Source: Solanum dulcamara (Eukaryota > Streptophyta > Magnoliopsida > Solanales > Solanaceae). Taken from it: 64,000 nucleotides of DNA. A program made the translations under genes and the position numbers. Positions 23,086-34,329 of the stretch are shown in pieces. The notes beneath the pieces are model-generated. The model was given only the letters and a program-made list of their open reading frames with translations. It had not been told where the DNA came from and did not search any database. Where the stretch lies: assembly GCF_947179165.1 (NCBI RefSeq), contig NC_077242.1, positions 51,469,097 to 51,533,096 of the forward strand, in the 5' to 3' direction. The number at the start of each line of letters is the position of its first letter. The first letter of the stretch is position 1.

Positions 23086-24118
23086 TCTTGAATGGAAAGG
23101 TCATGATTTGGTAGTAAAGGGTAGGTTCATTTCTTTTCTTAAGGCCCGAAAGCTGATTGCTAAAGGTTGCATTTACCACAATGTGAGGGTTAGGGATGTC
23201 GACTCCAAAAGTCCCTCCATTGAGTCGGTTCCCATAGTCACTGAGTTTCCCGATGTCTTTCCTAATGACCTCTTGATATCCCTCCCAAAAGGGAAGTTGA
23301 TTTTGATATTGATATTTTCCCTGATACCTAACCTATCTCTATTCCTCCCTACTGAATGGTATAGTGAAACTAAAGGAGTTGAAGAAAAAAATTGAAAGAT
23401 TTGTTAGAGAAAAGATTCATAAGGCCAAGTATTTCACCATGGGGTACTCCCATATAGTTTGTGAGAAAGAAGGATTGGTCACTTCAAATGTGCATAGACT
23501 ACTAGCAATTGAACAAGGTAACATTAAGAATAAATACCCAATTCCTAGAATAGATGATTTATTTGATCAATTGCAAGGGGCAAGTCACTTATCCAAGATT
23601 GATCCTCGGTCTGGCTGTCATCAACTAGGGGTGAGTAAGTGTGGCATTCCCAAGACGACATTCCAAACAAGGTATGGTCACTTCGAATTCATAGTGATGT
23701 CTTTTAGGTTGACGAATGCGAAAGAAGTGTTTATGGACTTAATGAATAGGGTGTTCAAACTCTACATTGATATTTTTGTAGTGGTTTTCATTGATGATAT
23801 CTGATTTACTATCGGGGTAAGGAAGAACATAATAATTATTTGAGGGTTGTGATCCAAACCTTGAGGGATAGGAAATTGTTTGCAAAATTTAGTAAGTGTG
23901 AATTTTGGTTAAAGGAAGTGGCTTTTCTTGGTCATGTAGTGTCTAGTAATGGGATCAAAGTTGATCCTAAGAATACAGAGGCGGTCAAGAGTTGGCCTAG
24001 ACCATTGTCTCCTTCGGACATTAGGAGCTTTTTGGGTTTAGCCGCATCCTATAAGAGATTTGTTGAAAGATTCTCTTCCATCTCATCTGCTATGACCAAA
24101 TTGACCCAAAAAAGGTGA
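23086..24118 (+). pseudogene. Reverse transcriptase of element B, broken
   Basis: The linker is open at 23108-23395. A shift near 23360 leads to the main palm region at 23364-23804: [20 protein letters not shown], then [11 protein letters not shown] (family KIDLRSGYHQL), [15 protein letters not shown] and VVFIDDI with the catalytic FIDD. A one-base shift right after FIDDI destroys the LVY strand. The rest continues at 23840-24118 with [23 protein letters not shown] and SFLGLAASYKRFVERF. The catalytic residues persist but the frame is broken at least twice. Confidence 0.85.
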
Positions 24119-24600
24119 TAATCATATAGATGGATGAGTGTGAAATGAGTTTCCAAACATTGAAAGATCGACTTACCTCCGCTATTATTTTGACTCTACC
24201 GAAAGGGTTAGAAGGATTTGTGGTTTATTTTGATGCTTCAAAGATTAGTTTGGATTGTTTCTTGATGCAAAAATGGAAAAGTTATAGCCTATGCTTCTAA
24301 ACAATTGAAAATGCATGAGTGTAACTATCCTACCATGATCTTGAGTTAGCGATCATTGTATTTTCTTTAAAGATTTGGCAACATTACCTCTATGGGGTGC
24401 ATGTAGATGTGTTCACCAATCAAAAAAGTCTCCAATACATGTTCACCCAAAAAAAACTCAATCTAAGGCAAAGAAGATTGCTTGAACTCCTTAAGGACTA
24501 TGACATGAGAGTGCATTACCATCCGAGTAAGGCTAATGTGGTTGCCGATGAGCTTAGTAGAGTTTCTACGGAGAGTGTGACTCATGTGGATGAAGGAAAA
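24119..24600 (+). pseudogene. RNase H of element B, broken
   Basis: Frames shift twice in the first half, where VYFDASKISL (family [10 protein letters not shown]) and the DLELA helix are found near 24220 and 24340. The second half is open from 24397: [17 protein letters not shown] (family TDHKSL), [20 protein letters not shown], then VVADELSR (family VVADALSR). The same open stretch continues into the integrase linker up to 24729. Confidence 0.82.
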
Positions 24601-26004
24601 AGGGAGTTGGTGAAAGACGTTCATCGATTGGCTAGATTAGGGGTAAAGTTGAGTGGTTCCGATGATGGTGGTATATTTGTTCATAACGGGTCCAAATCAT
24701 CCTTGATGGGGGATGTTAAGTCAAAATAAGACCTTGACCAGACTCTTGTAGAGTTGAAAAGGTTGGTGAAAGAAAACAAGGTAGAAGTCTTTTCACAATG
24801 GGGAGATGAGTGTATACTACCTAGGTCGGTTATTTGGTTTGGATGTTGATGGCCTAAGGGGTTTAATTTTGAAGAAGGCTCATAATTCTTCATACTTTAT
24901 TCATCCTGGTTCAACAAAAATGTATCGAAACTTAAAATAGCTTTACTGGTGGGGTGGCATGAAAAAGCTCAGAGCAAGGTTCATGTCCGAATATCCGAAT
25001 TTTCAACAAGTGAAGGCCGAACATCAAAGACCGGGTATCCTAACCCAAGACATTGAAATTCCCACTTAAAAGTGGAAAGATGTGAATATGGATTTTGTAG
25101 TAGATTTGACTCTTACTCGGAAGCACCATGAGTCGATTTGGGTTATTGTTGATAGAATGACAAGGTTGGCTTACTTTCTACCGGTGAAGATTTCTTATAG
25201 TGCGGAAGATTATGCTAAGTTTTATATTCGGGAGTTGGTAAAGTTGTATGGTGTGCCGTTGTCAGTTATTTTGGATTGTGGTACCCAATTCACTTTTATT
25301 TTTTGGAGATTGTTTCAAATGGTTCTTGGTACCAAGGTGAAGTTAAGCATTGCATTCCATCATCAAACCGACGGGCAAGTCGAATGGATAATTCAAATGG
25401 TAGAGGATGTTTTAAGGGCTTGTGTGTTAGATTTCAAAGAAAGTTGGTATGATCATCTACCGCTCATCGAATTTGCCTACAATAATAGCTACCACTCAAG
25501 CATTGAGAGGGAACCATATAAGGCTTTGTATGGGAGAAGATGTCGATCTCCGAATGGTTGGTTCGAATCATTGAGATGGCACCATTTAAAGATTTGTATC
25601 AGAGATGATGTTGATCTTCGATTGGTTGGTACGAAGTAGGTGAGATGACCTTATTGGGTCCCGATTTGGTGATTGATGCTTTGGATAAGGTGAGAGTCAT
25701 TAGAAAAAGGTTGAAAATGGACCAAAATTATCAAAAGTCCCGTTCTGATACTATGAGAAGGGATCTTGAATTCAATGTGGATGATTGGGTATATTTGAAG
25801 ATTTCACCTATAAAGGATGTAGTTCGGTTTGATAAGAAAGGGAAATTGAGCCCTAGGTATGTGGGGCCTTATAAAATGTTAAAACATGTTGGCAAGGTTG
25901 CCTATGAGTTGGTGTTACCTTTGGAAATGACCATGGTTCATCCGGTGTTTCATGTTTCTGTGTTGAGAAAATGTGTAGGTGATCCAAGTTCCATTGTCCA
26001 TTAG
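24601..26004 (+). pseudogene. Integrase of element B; catalytic core open, zinc domain damaged
   Basis: The N-terminal zinc domain at about 24880-25020 keeps IHPGSTKMYR, but CPNCQ has become YPNFQ: both zinc Cys are lost. The catalytic core is open for 185 residues (25082-25639) with Asp4, Asp65 (SVILDCGTQF) and Glu101, a D-x60-D-x35-E spacing right for a retroviral-type integrase. At the end of that stretch a 67-bp tandem duplication repeats the PFEALYG block and shifts the frame. The C-terminal part is open again at 25645-26004 ([44 protein letters not shown]). Confidence 0.87.
25502..25637 (+). repeat. 67-bp tandem duplication inside integrase of element B
   Basis: Two diverged copies, 25502-25568 and about 25569-25637, each starting ATTGAGA and each encoding a version of the PFEALYGRRCRSPIGWFEVGE block. 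All other integrases here have one copy. Confidence 0.85.
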
Positions 26005-26208
26005 AAGTAGTAAATGTTGAAGAAAACTTAACTTATGAAGATGTCCCGATGGAAATTTTAGACCGGCAAGTTATGAGATTAAGGAACAAAGAAGTTGCAT
26101 CCGTTAAAGTTCTTTGGAGAAATCAACAAGTTCAAAGTGCTACATGGGAAACGAAAGCGGATATGATGAATTGTTACCCTTATCTTTTTCATTCTACTCA
26201 AGCCTAAG
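26005..26208 (+). pseudogene. Chromodomain-like tail of element B pol
   Basis: Reads NVEENLTYEDVPMEILDRQV, then RLRNKEVASVKVLWRNQQVQ, ATWETKADMMNCYPYLF and a stop. The domain itself is uninterrupted. It is separated from the integrase open frame by one stop and one shift. Confidence 0.8.
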
Positions 26209-26437
26209 GTACTAAGTTACTCATACTCATTTGTTTAAGACTCCTATGTTTCAGTTTTCCTAAGTCTTCATATGCATGCATGTTCGTGAAGTTGAATTTT
26301 AAAGTCGTGTTTTATGCCAAGTTTAAAGATCTCATGTTTTATGTATTTCAAGTGTCATTGTATTCATGTTGGGTTTCTAGTCCATGTGCCATATCTTTTT
26401 CTATGATAATGATTCACATTCGAGGATGAATGTTCCC

Positions 26438-26447
26438 AAGGGGGAGA
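26438..26447 (+). promoter_or_regulatory. Polypurine tract of element B
   Basis: AAGGGGGAGA three bases before the 3' LTR. Confidence 0.87.
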
Positions 26448-26450
26448 TAT

Positions 26451-28132
26451 TGTAAGACCCTAAAAATTTGAAAAGTCCTCAAACAAGGAAAAAGAAATTA
26501 AAATATAGAAAACTGGCACCATATATCAACCACGAAAGTCCATAACAGGCCGTGGTACGCACCATACTCATGGTGGTGATTCAGAGACTCAGACCTACAG
26601 GAAAGGTCCCATGATGAGGGACCACGGACTGTGGTGAGCACCACATGCCGTGATGACCCCTTCTCTAAATCCCTAGGAAACTTTCCAAGGCAAGGGCCAC
26701 GGACAACTACCATGGATCATGGATCCCTTCACATACCATGGTGTGTCTTTATGTTGGTCACTCTATAGGTGTCCTGTAGGACCTGCACCACGGATACAGT
26801 TCATGGATCGTGATTCCCTCTACGGACAGTGAAGGTCTCTATGGAGAAAGTTTAGAGACCTACCCTACAAATATCCAAATATTTATCCCAAGTTCTTTAC
26901 CATGGTACCCCACATGATCCATGGTGAGAACCATGAGCCATGGTGAGAACCACAGACCGTTGAAGGGTCTCCATCAAGCCAGTCCAGCCAAATTTTTAAA
27001 AAGGGAAATTTTGGTCTTTTCCTCTATTCTAACACATTGAAGCCATTTTGAAGGCAGGATTCACCCATCTAATGACCCTAAATACTCCAAAGCCCTCATT
27101 TCTTCATATTAACTTCCCCAAACAAAAACCCATCTCTCCCAAAGTCTCCTCCATCTTCAAGAAACGTTCTAGGGTTTCACCCCAAGAAGATCAAGCCTCC
27201 ATTTCTTTTCAAATTTTGCTTTAACGAATTGCTTCCCCAAGGTATGTGGGTCTCATTCATGGGTTTTTCCACCTACAGATCTCAAGTGATTTCTAAACTC
27301 AATATTTCTATTTTAAATGATGAATCTTATGGGTTTTTATATGATGATTCCAAATACATAGATTATGGTCTATTTGAAGCTTATATGCCTACATTGATAT
27401 ATATTGACTCTCAATTTTATGAAAATGATGATTGACAGAGTTCTACCCAACAAGTAGTCTCTTTATGCCAACAAAGGGGGTTATGTTGGATTCTATGTAA
27501 TAGCTCGCATTGTCTAAAATATCGGTTACAGTTATCTTTCCACAAAATGAATGTTTTAATGTTATATATGATGGTTTCTCATGCATTCACTCACTTATAT
27601 ACTTTGCTTATAAATGTCTTCATGTTTTTCATTATATTGCATGCTCACATACTTAGTATATTCAAAGTAATAACATATACTCTTTGCCTATATGATACTA
27701 CCATGTAGAGACCGGTGTTGCTCCACATTCACCACCACGTAGCTAGTTTTATCATTGAAGTCTACTATGGTGAGTTCCCATATTTCGAGAATGATACCTC
27801 ATTTATGTTTCTATCTTAGGATTTGTATAGAAGTTTTGAATTCCTTTTGAGTACTTGTTTCATTTACTATGAGGGTGAGCTAGGGACATGTCTTAGCTCC
27901 TGCCATGTCTAAGGAAAGTAGAGGTATTTTTGGACAATTAAATGATGCTTGATGTTTTTAATGAATTTTATTTCATGTTGTTTCCCTTAGTCCCATTACC
28001 CCTTTTTCTTTCGTTTATTCTTAAATGTTATTACCTATGAAAAGCTTAATGCATGCTAAGAGGCTTGGGTGAGGTATCTCTAGGTGTCTCATTTGTAGTG
28101 TTGCATCTAGGCCTTTGGCTTGGATCGTGACA
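26451..28132 (+). repeat. 3' LTR of element B with an internal deletion
   Basis: Starts TGTAAGACCC and ends GATCGTGACA. It is about 1.68 kb against 2.29 kb for the 5' LTR. The alignment jumps near 27434, where sequence matching about 20063 is followed at once by sequence matching about 20666. The dyad cluster at 26520-26960 is kept. No gene. Confidence 0.87.
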
Positions 28133-28303
28133 ACCCTCCTTTCACTTAACCAATTTTCCTTCCTTAGTAACATCCATATAAGTCGCTTCTACGACTCGTA
28201 GAAGTCCCTACGACTCGTAGGTCAATTCATAGACTCTAGGATAGTCCTATTTTCTTGAAATTTTCTTTCATTTAGACTCTTCAACTTCCGTCTACCATGT
28301 TGC
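28133..28303 (-). repeat. Element D remnant: LTR U3 joined to the end of D pol
   Basis: The first about 148 bases continue the D LTR (ACGACTCGTAG palindromes, TTTCACTTAACCAATTTTCC as at 63979-63998). The last about 23 bases (TTCCGTCTACCATGTTGC) match instead the reverse complement of the chromodomain-end region of pol (TCCCATGTAGCAC in element B), which continues at 51732. The D polypurine tract and the first bases of its 3' LTR are thus deleted. Element C then inserted in the pol part. Confidence 0.75.
28186..28204. repeat. Perfect hairpin in the U3 of element D 3' LTR
   Basis: CTTCTACGA-C-TCGTAGAAG, nine-base arms. The motif CTACGACTCGTAG recurs at once (28212-28230) and, in diverged form, all through the U3 of D and E. 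Confidence 0.88.
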
Positions 28304-30588
28304 TAAAAGACCCTAGAATTTGGAAAGATGTAAAACGAGGAACAAAAAGATGAAATTATAGAAAATATAACGTTTTGGCAATATGTGATGACCATGAAGG
28401 CCATCGTGAGCCGTAATTATCACCACAACTCATGATGTGCCACCATGGTGGAGTTCTTGAACCTCAAACCCAGTAGTAAAGGGTCCACAACAGGGACTAT
28501 GGGTTGTGGTGAGCGTCATGAGCCGTGGTGACCCCTCCCCTAACACCCTCAATAACTTTTCTAAGGCAGGGACCATGCCTCACCACCATGGGTCATATAG
28601 CTTTTCATGGACCGTGGTGAGTTCCATAGTGGTCATCACTATAGATACTCTTGCACTATGCCCTTAATTCATGGACCGTAGTGACCTTCACGGACTGTGA
28701 TGGTCTCTATGAAGGAAGTCCTCAAATTTTCCTACAATCCCAAAAATTTAAAGTTCAAGTCCCAATTCATGGACGTCCACCATGGACCGTATTGTCTTCC
28801 ATGGTCTTTGGTATTTCTTGTGGTGGACAACCTTCCAAAATCTCTTTTTTCAGAAAAGCTAAGTTCCTCACCACGGAGGGGACCACGGTCTGTGTTGATG
28901 GTCCTCCTGAGTTTTGGATTCAGTTTTAGTTGGGGTTATTTTGGTCAATTCCCCATATTTCATTAATGAATGTGCTCATTCTCTCCATATTTCTCAAAAG
29001 TCAAAATATTCTCTCCAAGTTTTCTCTCTAGAGTCTTCTTCTTCCTCAAACAATTCAAAAGGATTTTTCAAGGTCAAGCTTCCATTCTCCTCAATTTAGG
29101 GCTCATCAAGGTCAAGGTATGTGGGACTTCATCTATAGGTTCCTTTCACCCATGGAATCCCAAAGATCTCTCCTATATTTTCTTATGAATTCTTTAATTA
29201 AAAGCCCTAATTTCATGATCTGCATTCGATCTTCTTAATTAGGATATATTGCAATGCTACAAGCCTATTATTCATAATTCACATCATATTGCATGTTTTC
29301 AAGTTGAATTTCAATAAACCATGTTATATTATAGTTTCAAGTATGATTTATGAGATATTATCATGATTTTTAATGATATTTCAATGCAAGCTTTATGAAT
29401 GAGATTAAGGAAGCTTTATCTACAAAGAGTTGATGAATAATGCTTTAATTATGTTTCAAGCAAGCTTTAATGAAAGGGTGACTTGAGATCCTTGAAGGTG
29501 AATCAACACTATAATGAAAGAGTGACTTAAGATCATTGATGAAGAAGGTGACTTAAGACTCTAATGATATTTTTTTAAAAAGGAGTCGTAATGATGGAAG
29601 GACTACACCCACATTACATGAATCACATGATAATGAGCTATTCCTATGAACAAGTTTATAAATTATGATTATAAAAAGGTTTTGATTATCACTAGTATGA
29701 TTTAAGATTATGACATGATATGTATTCCGTGGGATGACGTACTTAGCACCGAGTAGACTTTGAGGTGGGGGCTCAACCTAAGCCCTAGTAGCAACCTCTA
29801 TCTCATAAAATATGTTTCCAACGTAGATTTGCCAATATGGCCTAGCTAGTGTATCCACATATAGCACATAATAATGATAAATTTGGACGGAGCCTACCCT
29901 TGCAAGTAGCCTACCCTCTTGTAGATGTTGGGATCATCAGATTCCATGTAATAGCTCACATGGTCTTAATGTCGGATATGGTTATCTCCTGCATATGTAA
30001 GTTCTTATGATGACTATGATGTTTGATGCATTGACCAATAAGATAAATGTTTCAATGTTTTCATTACTTTACTCATGTTTTAAAGATATTGGTCTTGCAT
30101 CCCAGGTTTCATATTGATTATGTCTTATGTATATTATTCATGCATATTCTCACATACTTAGTGCATTCTATGTACTAACACATACTTTTTCCCTATATTT
30201 ATCATAATGTAGGGTCCGACGATCACGTTCATCCTGCTCCTGCTCGTGGATAGAGTTAACACTTTCATATTATTGGTGAGTCCTCACATTTTGTTCTTAT
30301 GAGTTTATGACTTTGTTATCCTTATATTGGGTGAGCTAGGAGATTTTATTATTCCCCCATCTAAACTAGTAGAGGCATGTTAGATGTTTATTGGAGTTTA
30401 TATTATCGTTTGTTTCCTCGATTTGATATTAACGTTCTATTTGAGCCTATGCTTCTATATCTTTGATATTGTTTAGTTGTTTCATTTAACTTATGTATGC
30501 TCATGTATGTTATAATAAGAGGCTTGGTTTGATACCTTTGAGATTATAATCTTCGTGTTACGACTAGGTCCGATGTCGGATTGTGACA
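28304..30588 (+). repeat. 5' LTR of element C
   Basis: Starts TAAAAGACCC (family TGTAAGACCC), ends GATTGTGACA; about 2.29 kb. The U3 dyad cluster is at 28400-28890. Open frames at 28651-29188 fall in the U3/R part and show no domain. It matches the pieces of the split 3' LTR. Confidence 0.87.
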
Positions 30589-30592
30589 AATT

Positions 30593-30604
30593 TGGTATTA
30601 AAAC
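30593..30604 (+). promoter_or_regulatory. Primer binding site of element C (degenerate)
   Basis: TGGTATTAAAAC, with three transitions from TGGTATCAGAGC (C to T and two G to A), as expected from decay of methylated cytosines. Confidence 0.75.
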
Positions 30605-30805
30605 ACAAGGTTTAAGTGTACTAGAGAGTCTAACATGCTGTGTAAAATAGAATCTTTTTCATTGGAGTAAAGTGTGACACATCTGTGAATATGAGGCTAT
30701 AAGGCATCTTAGGAAATACTTCACTTATTTCATGATATCATCATGCTATATAGTTGAACTCTAAGGTTTCTTCCTCTAATGATTTCTCTTTGCGATTATA
30801 GAATC

Positions 30806-30952
30806 ATGCATCCATGAAGATACCCTATCCGAAGGAATTTTGATGGAGAGGAGAAACAAGCTCCAAATGCTCCTTTGGATGATCAAGTGACTAATACATA
30901 ATTTCAAGCCACTTTCCAAATGCTAGCCCAAGCTGTTAATACTCAAGTGAAT
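30806..30952 (+). pseudogene. gag of element C, first part
   Basis: The ATG opens the family N-terminus but the frame stops almost at once. Remnants such as DDQVTN and the FQML..AQAVN stretch are readable near 30870-30940. The gene is cut by a solo LTR after the codons for QVNH and resumes at 34330. Confidence 0.65.
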
Positions 30953-31285
30953 CATTACACCCCACACTTTTGAGCTCGGAATGTCCCTTAAGTTCTTGGA
31001 AGTTATCATGTGAGCCATAAAAGTTATGACACTATCAAACAACTCTAAGAAAGGAAGAATGTGATACCCCATAGTAGGAAAGGTTAGAAATAGGATCATG
31101 AGAATCTGGGAGGAGTTGCATGCCAAGTAACGAGTCGTAGGACTCTACTTAGCTACGTAAGCTATTAATATAGAAGTCTTACATACTTAAACTAGTTGAG
31201 TACACACCAAGCTTGCGTAGCACGGATTACATAGGCTCTTAAAATAGGACGAGATTACGAATCCACGAGAAAGAGGAAAAGAGGA

Positions 31286-31494
31286 CACGTGGCAGCCAAT
31301 GAAGAAGTGCCACATGGAAGCAGGTGACCCACTTTCTTGAAGTCAAGTAGGTGACCCACCTACTTGAGGGTGGGCCCCACCAAGGACACATGGCAGCCTA
31401 GGAGCCTTGACAGGGATATGTGACCCAATAAGGGCTTGACACGTGTTACCCTAAAGGGATGACATGTGTCACCTCTTGGGAAGACCTATATATG
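31286..31494 (+). promoter_or_regulatory. Putative LTR promoter of solo LTR 1: G-boxes, hairpin and TATA
   Basis: CACGTG occurs at 31286-31291 (GACACGTGGCAG, followed by CCAAT) and 31440-31445 (GACACGTGTTAC). A TATA-like CTATATATG lies at 31486-31494. The order is shared with solo LTR 3. Plant bZIP/bHLH factors bind such ABRE/G-box cores. Promoter activity is inferred only. Confidence 0.5.
31344..31366. repeat. Perfect 10-bp-arm hairpin in solo LTR 1
   Basis: CAAGTAGGTG and its reverse complement CACCTACTTG are separated by ACC. The same hairpin occurs in solo LTR 3. Confidence 0.9.
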
Positions 31495-33360
31495 TATGTT
31501 ATTTGACTCATAACTTCAGTTTCTATCCAAATTTCAGCCTAGAACAAGAGAGAAAACATGAGAAAGAAAGAGAGAAAATGCTAGGGGCAAAGAGAGGACC
31601 CTACGGGTTGGCCAAGAGAAAAAGGTAAGGCCCGATTTTATTCTGTAAATTAATTATTTAGGGTATCCTACAATGATATGACAGTGTTTAATAACAATAA
31701 ATTACTATTTGGGGCAGCCAAGAATTGACTTGAGCAGCCCGCAACTTTCAGCATGTTAAGGAGCTTCCTAAGTAATTTTCAGCAAAGTTTGGGAAGTCGT
31801 TTGTTAAGGTATGGCTTGATTTCTTCTCCCATGTTTTGGTAAGGTTTTGTACATGTTATTAGAGTTTTAATTATGTAAATTTATGGTTTGTATCATCACC
31901 AAATGGATAGCAAGCAGCCAGGAAATTACATCCGCAACTAGAGAACTTCCGAGGCGATTTTTGGCAAGTTTTAGCCAATTTCGGTTAAGGTAAGGGTTTT
32001 TCTTTCAATTTGGGGTTTATGGTGTTGTTATGAAGTGTATTATATGTTGTTTAAGTGGCTGTAAATGATAAAATATCATGGCGATGCTTGATGTTAGAAA
32101 TGTCCTAAAGTGAAGTCGTTGTGCTTAAATTGAAGTCAAGGAGAATGTTGTATTTATGGTGCTGCGGCTGTAGGTGGTGTTATTGTATGTTGCAAGGATG
32201 GAACACGTTCTAATTAAGGTGTGGGTTTTTATGGTTGCATCCACGTAACCCTCCGTTATGAATGATTAAAGGTGTTACCATAGGGAGACTAGAAACCCTA
32301 TTTTAGATATCGAAATTTTGCACGAGTCGTTAGAAGTCTGTATTATGTAATGTGATATGATTTAACTGTATATATGCTGCAGGGTGTTGTTATTGGTTGG
32401 TTGTAGTGAATAAGGGTGTAATTGGAAGTTCGGATAGGGCAAGTTATAGAGAAGATGCTGCCCAAATTCCGTTAACTTTTAACTAGTTAATAGACTAGTC
32501 TAGACTAGTCAAGAAAGGAGAATAAGGAATTGGTTCCTATGGGTAGTTGGTGGTAGAATTGCAAGTTGGAAGGTTGAAGGTCACTAACTATAGTATTAAT
32601 TTCATGTTAAATAGGTTAAAGAAGTAACGAAGTGAGTTTGGATGCGAGTAATCCATAACAGGTATGTGAAGCTTTCTTTTGGCATGTTTTTGGCATAAGT
32701 ATGTAAAGATATTCTTATCTTATTTTGGCATGTCTTAGATGTAAGTAATGAACGATATGTATATGATATTGGGGTAATTCCATTCATAAATCCCAGGCAT
32801 GAACCATGAGTTTCATTCACCTCGTGATGTTAGAACTCCTTTAATAGTTAAGTTATTGCCTTTTAGGGCTTCTATATGATGAAAGGTAGTATGTGTAAAA
32901 CCTGTCTCTTCTTCCCTTTGGAATGTCTTAAATACAAGTGAATTGAGATATGATATGAGTATAGAGGCAGTTCTAGATGTAAGTTCCGAGTATAACTCGT
33001 AACTCGTGTTCACTCCTAAATGCTAAAACTCTTAAGGTAGTCGAGCTACTACCCTAGAGTCTTTTATGTCTTGAATAGTAAGCGGATGTATAAGCTCCCA
33101 TTCCTAAGGAATCTATGATGACTAGTATCTCTGATTGCATAAGTTGTGCAACATTGTCTTGATGCATGTCTATAAACCCTGAGGCTCCACTTAATATGAT
33201 CGGTAATGACCTTTACAGGGTACTTGAGATAGTTACTACCCTGATCATCAAGTGGTGGTTCACTTGAATCACATGGTTGAGCCTCGAATGATAATGTAGT
33301 CCTATATGATTACGCATTGTTTTGCTTACGCATACTATAATACATGCATACGATTATGTG

Positions 33361-33600
33361 ATATGTGGATTAGGCCGTCGTACCTCAGCATTATTATGCA
33401 TTATATGGATCGGGCCATCGTACCTCGGCATCATCATGTAACATATGGATTGGGCCATTGTACCTCGGCATTATCATGTGACATATGGATCGGGCCGTCG
33501 TTCCTCGGCGTTATTATAAGATATGTGGATCGAGCCATCATTCCTCGGCGTGTACTTTGTATATATATGGATCGGTCTATACATTCCACAGCGCTAATGG
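33361..33600 (+). repeat. 40-bp tandem array, six units, in solo LTR 1
   Basis: Units begin with ATATGGATCGGGCC or close variants at 33361, 33401, 33441, 33481, 33521 and about 33561, each with a CCTCGGC core. The 40-bp spacing is exact for the first five. The last unit is more diverged. Confidence 0.9.
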
Positions 33601-34329
33601 TATAAATATTCTTATGATGAAAAAATGATGTAGTTATTACTCAAGTCCCTAAATAGGACGAGTACCGTACGTGATGATAGTATGTATGCCTTTATTTTAT
33701 AAGATGCAGGTATAGAGCTTTATTAACTATTATACTTGTGTCCTGCATCCCCATTTCAGTTATTGTCTTAATTATGGTGTTTTGTGCTTTACATACTCAG
33801 TACATGTATCGTACTGACCCCCTTTTCTTTGAGGGGCTGCGTTTCATGCCCGCAGGTACAAATGTTTATTTCAAAGATCCACCATCTTAGAATTTCTGCT
33901 CAGCTATATTGGAAGTGCTCCATAATTTCGGAGCCTAGCTTTTGGGTACTGGTCCTGAGATATATATATGTTTTTTTATTCAGAGGTACGGTGGGGGCCC
34001 TATCCCACCATATATTGCAGTTACTATTCTTAGAGGTCTGTAGTCATGTGTATGTGGGTTAAGTGTAAGTTGTGTTAATTATGCCTATACAACGTATGGT
34101 AAATGTTTTTATGTGATGGCACCATTGTTCGCTCATGTTCTCTTTCATGATATGGTACGAATGAAAGAGGCTACATGTACATAAAAAAAGGTTTTGACCC
34201 ATTGGGATTTTTATTTCGGTGTAGTATCACATTACGCATAGTTCAATTTGGATATATTTGATAGTTACGTATATAGGGGTCCAGGACAAACCCCAGTCGC
34301 GGCCTACGGGGTTGGGTTGTGACATGAAT

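Larger units (their letters stand above)
19075..28132 (+). mobile_element. Element B: Ty3/Gypsy chromovirus, both LTRs present
   Basis: A full-length plus-strand element of about 9.1 kb: 5' LTR, intact primer site, gag, protease, RT, RNase H, integrase, chromodomain-like tail, polypurine tract, 3' LTR. It sits in the 3' LTR of D: the flanks ending at 19074 and starting at 28133 join to match 63950-63985. The target duplication is not preserved cleanly (TACAC left, ACCCT right). Its 3' LTR has lost about 600 bases. Of the plus-strand elements it is the best preserved, yet all frames are broken. Confidence 0.9.
30953..34324 (+). repeat. Solo LTR 1 (family S), TSD tgaat
   Basis: A single LTR of about 3.37 kb, homologous to three others in this window. 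It begins CATTACACCCC (family TGTTATGCCCC), ends GGGTTGTGACA, and is flanked by the identical 5-mers TGAAT at 30948-30952 and 34325-34329. The interrupted gag reads on across the gap. There is no internal region, so the element was reduced to one LTR by recombination between its two LTRs. It contains a hairpin (31344), G-box and TATA-like motifs (31286-31494) and a 40-bp tandem array (33361-33600). No gene. Confidence 0.92.

Noticed and set aside
33306..33605. 99-codon frame with repeated sequence, like a small repeat protein
   Set aside because: It is the translation of the 40-bp tandem array; 40 is not a multiple of three, so the similarity arises by chance over 120-base steps and no selection is visible.
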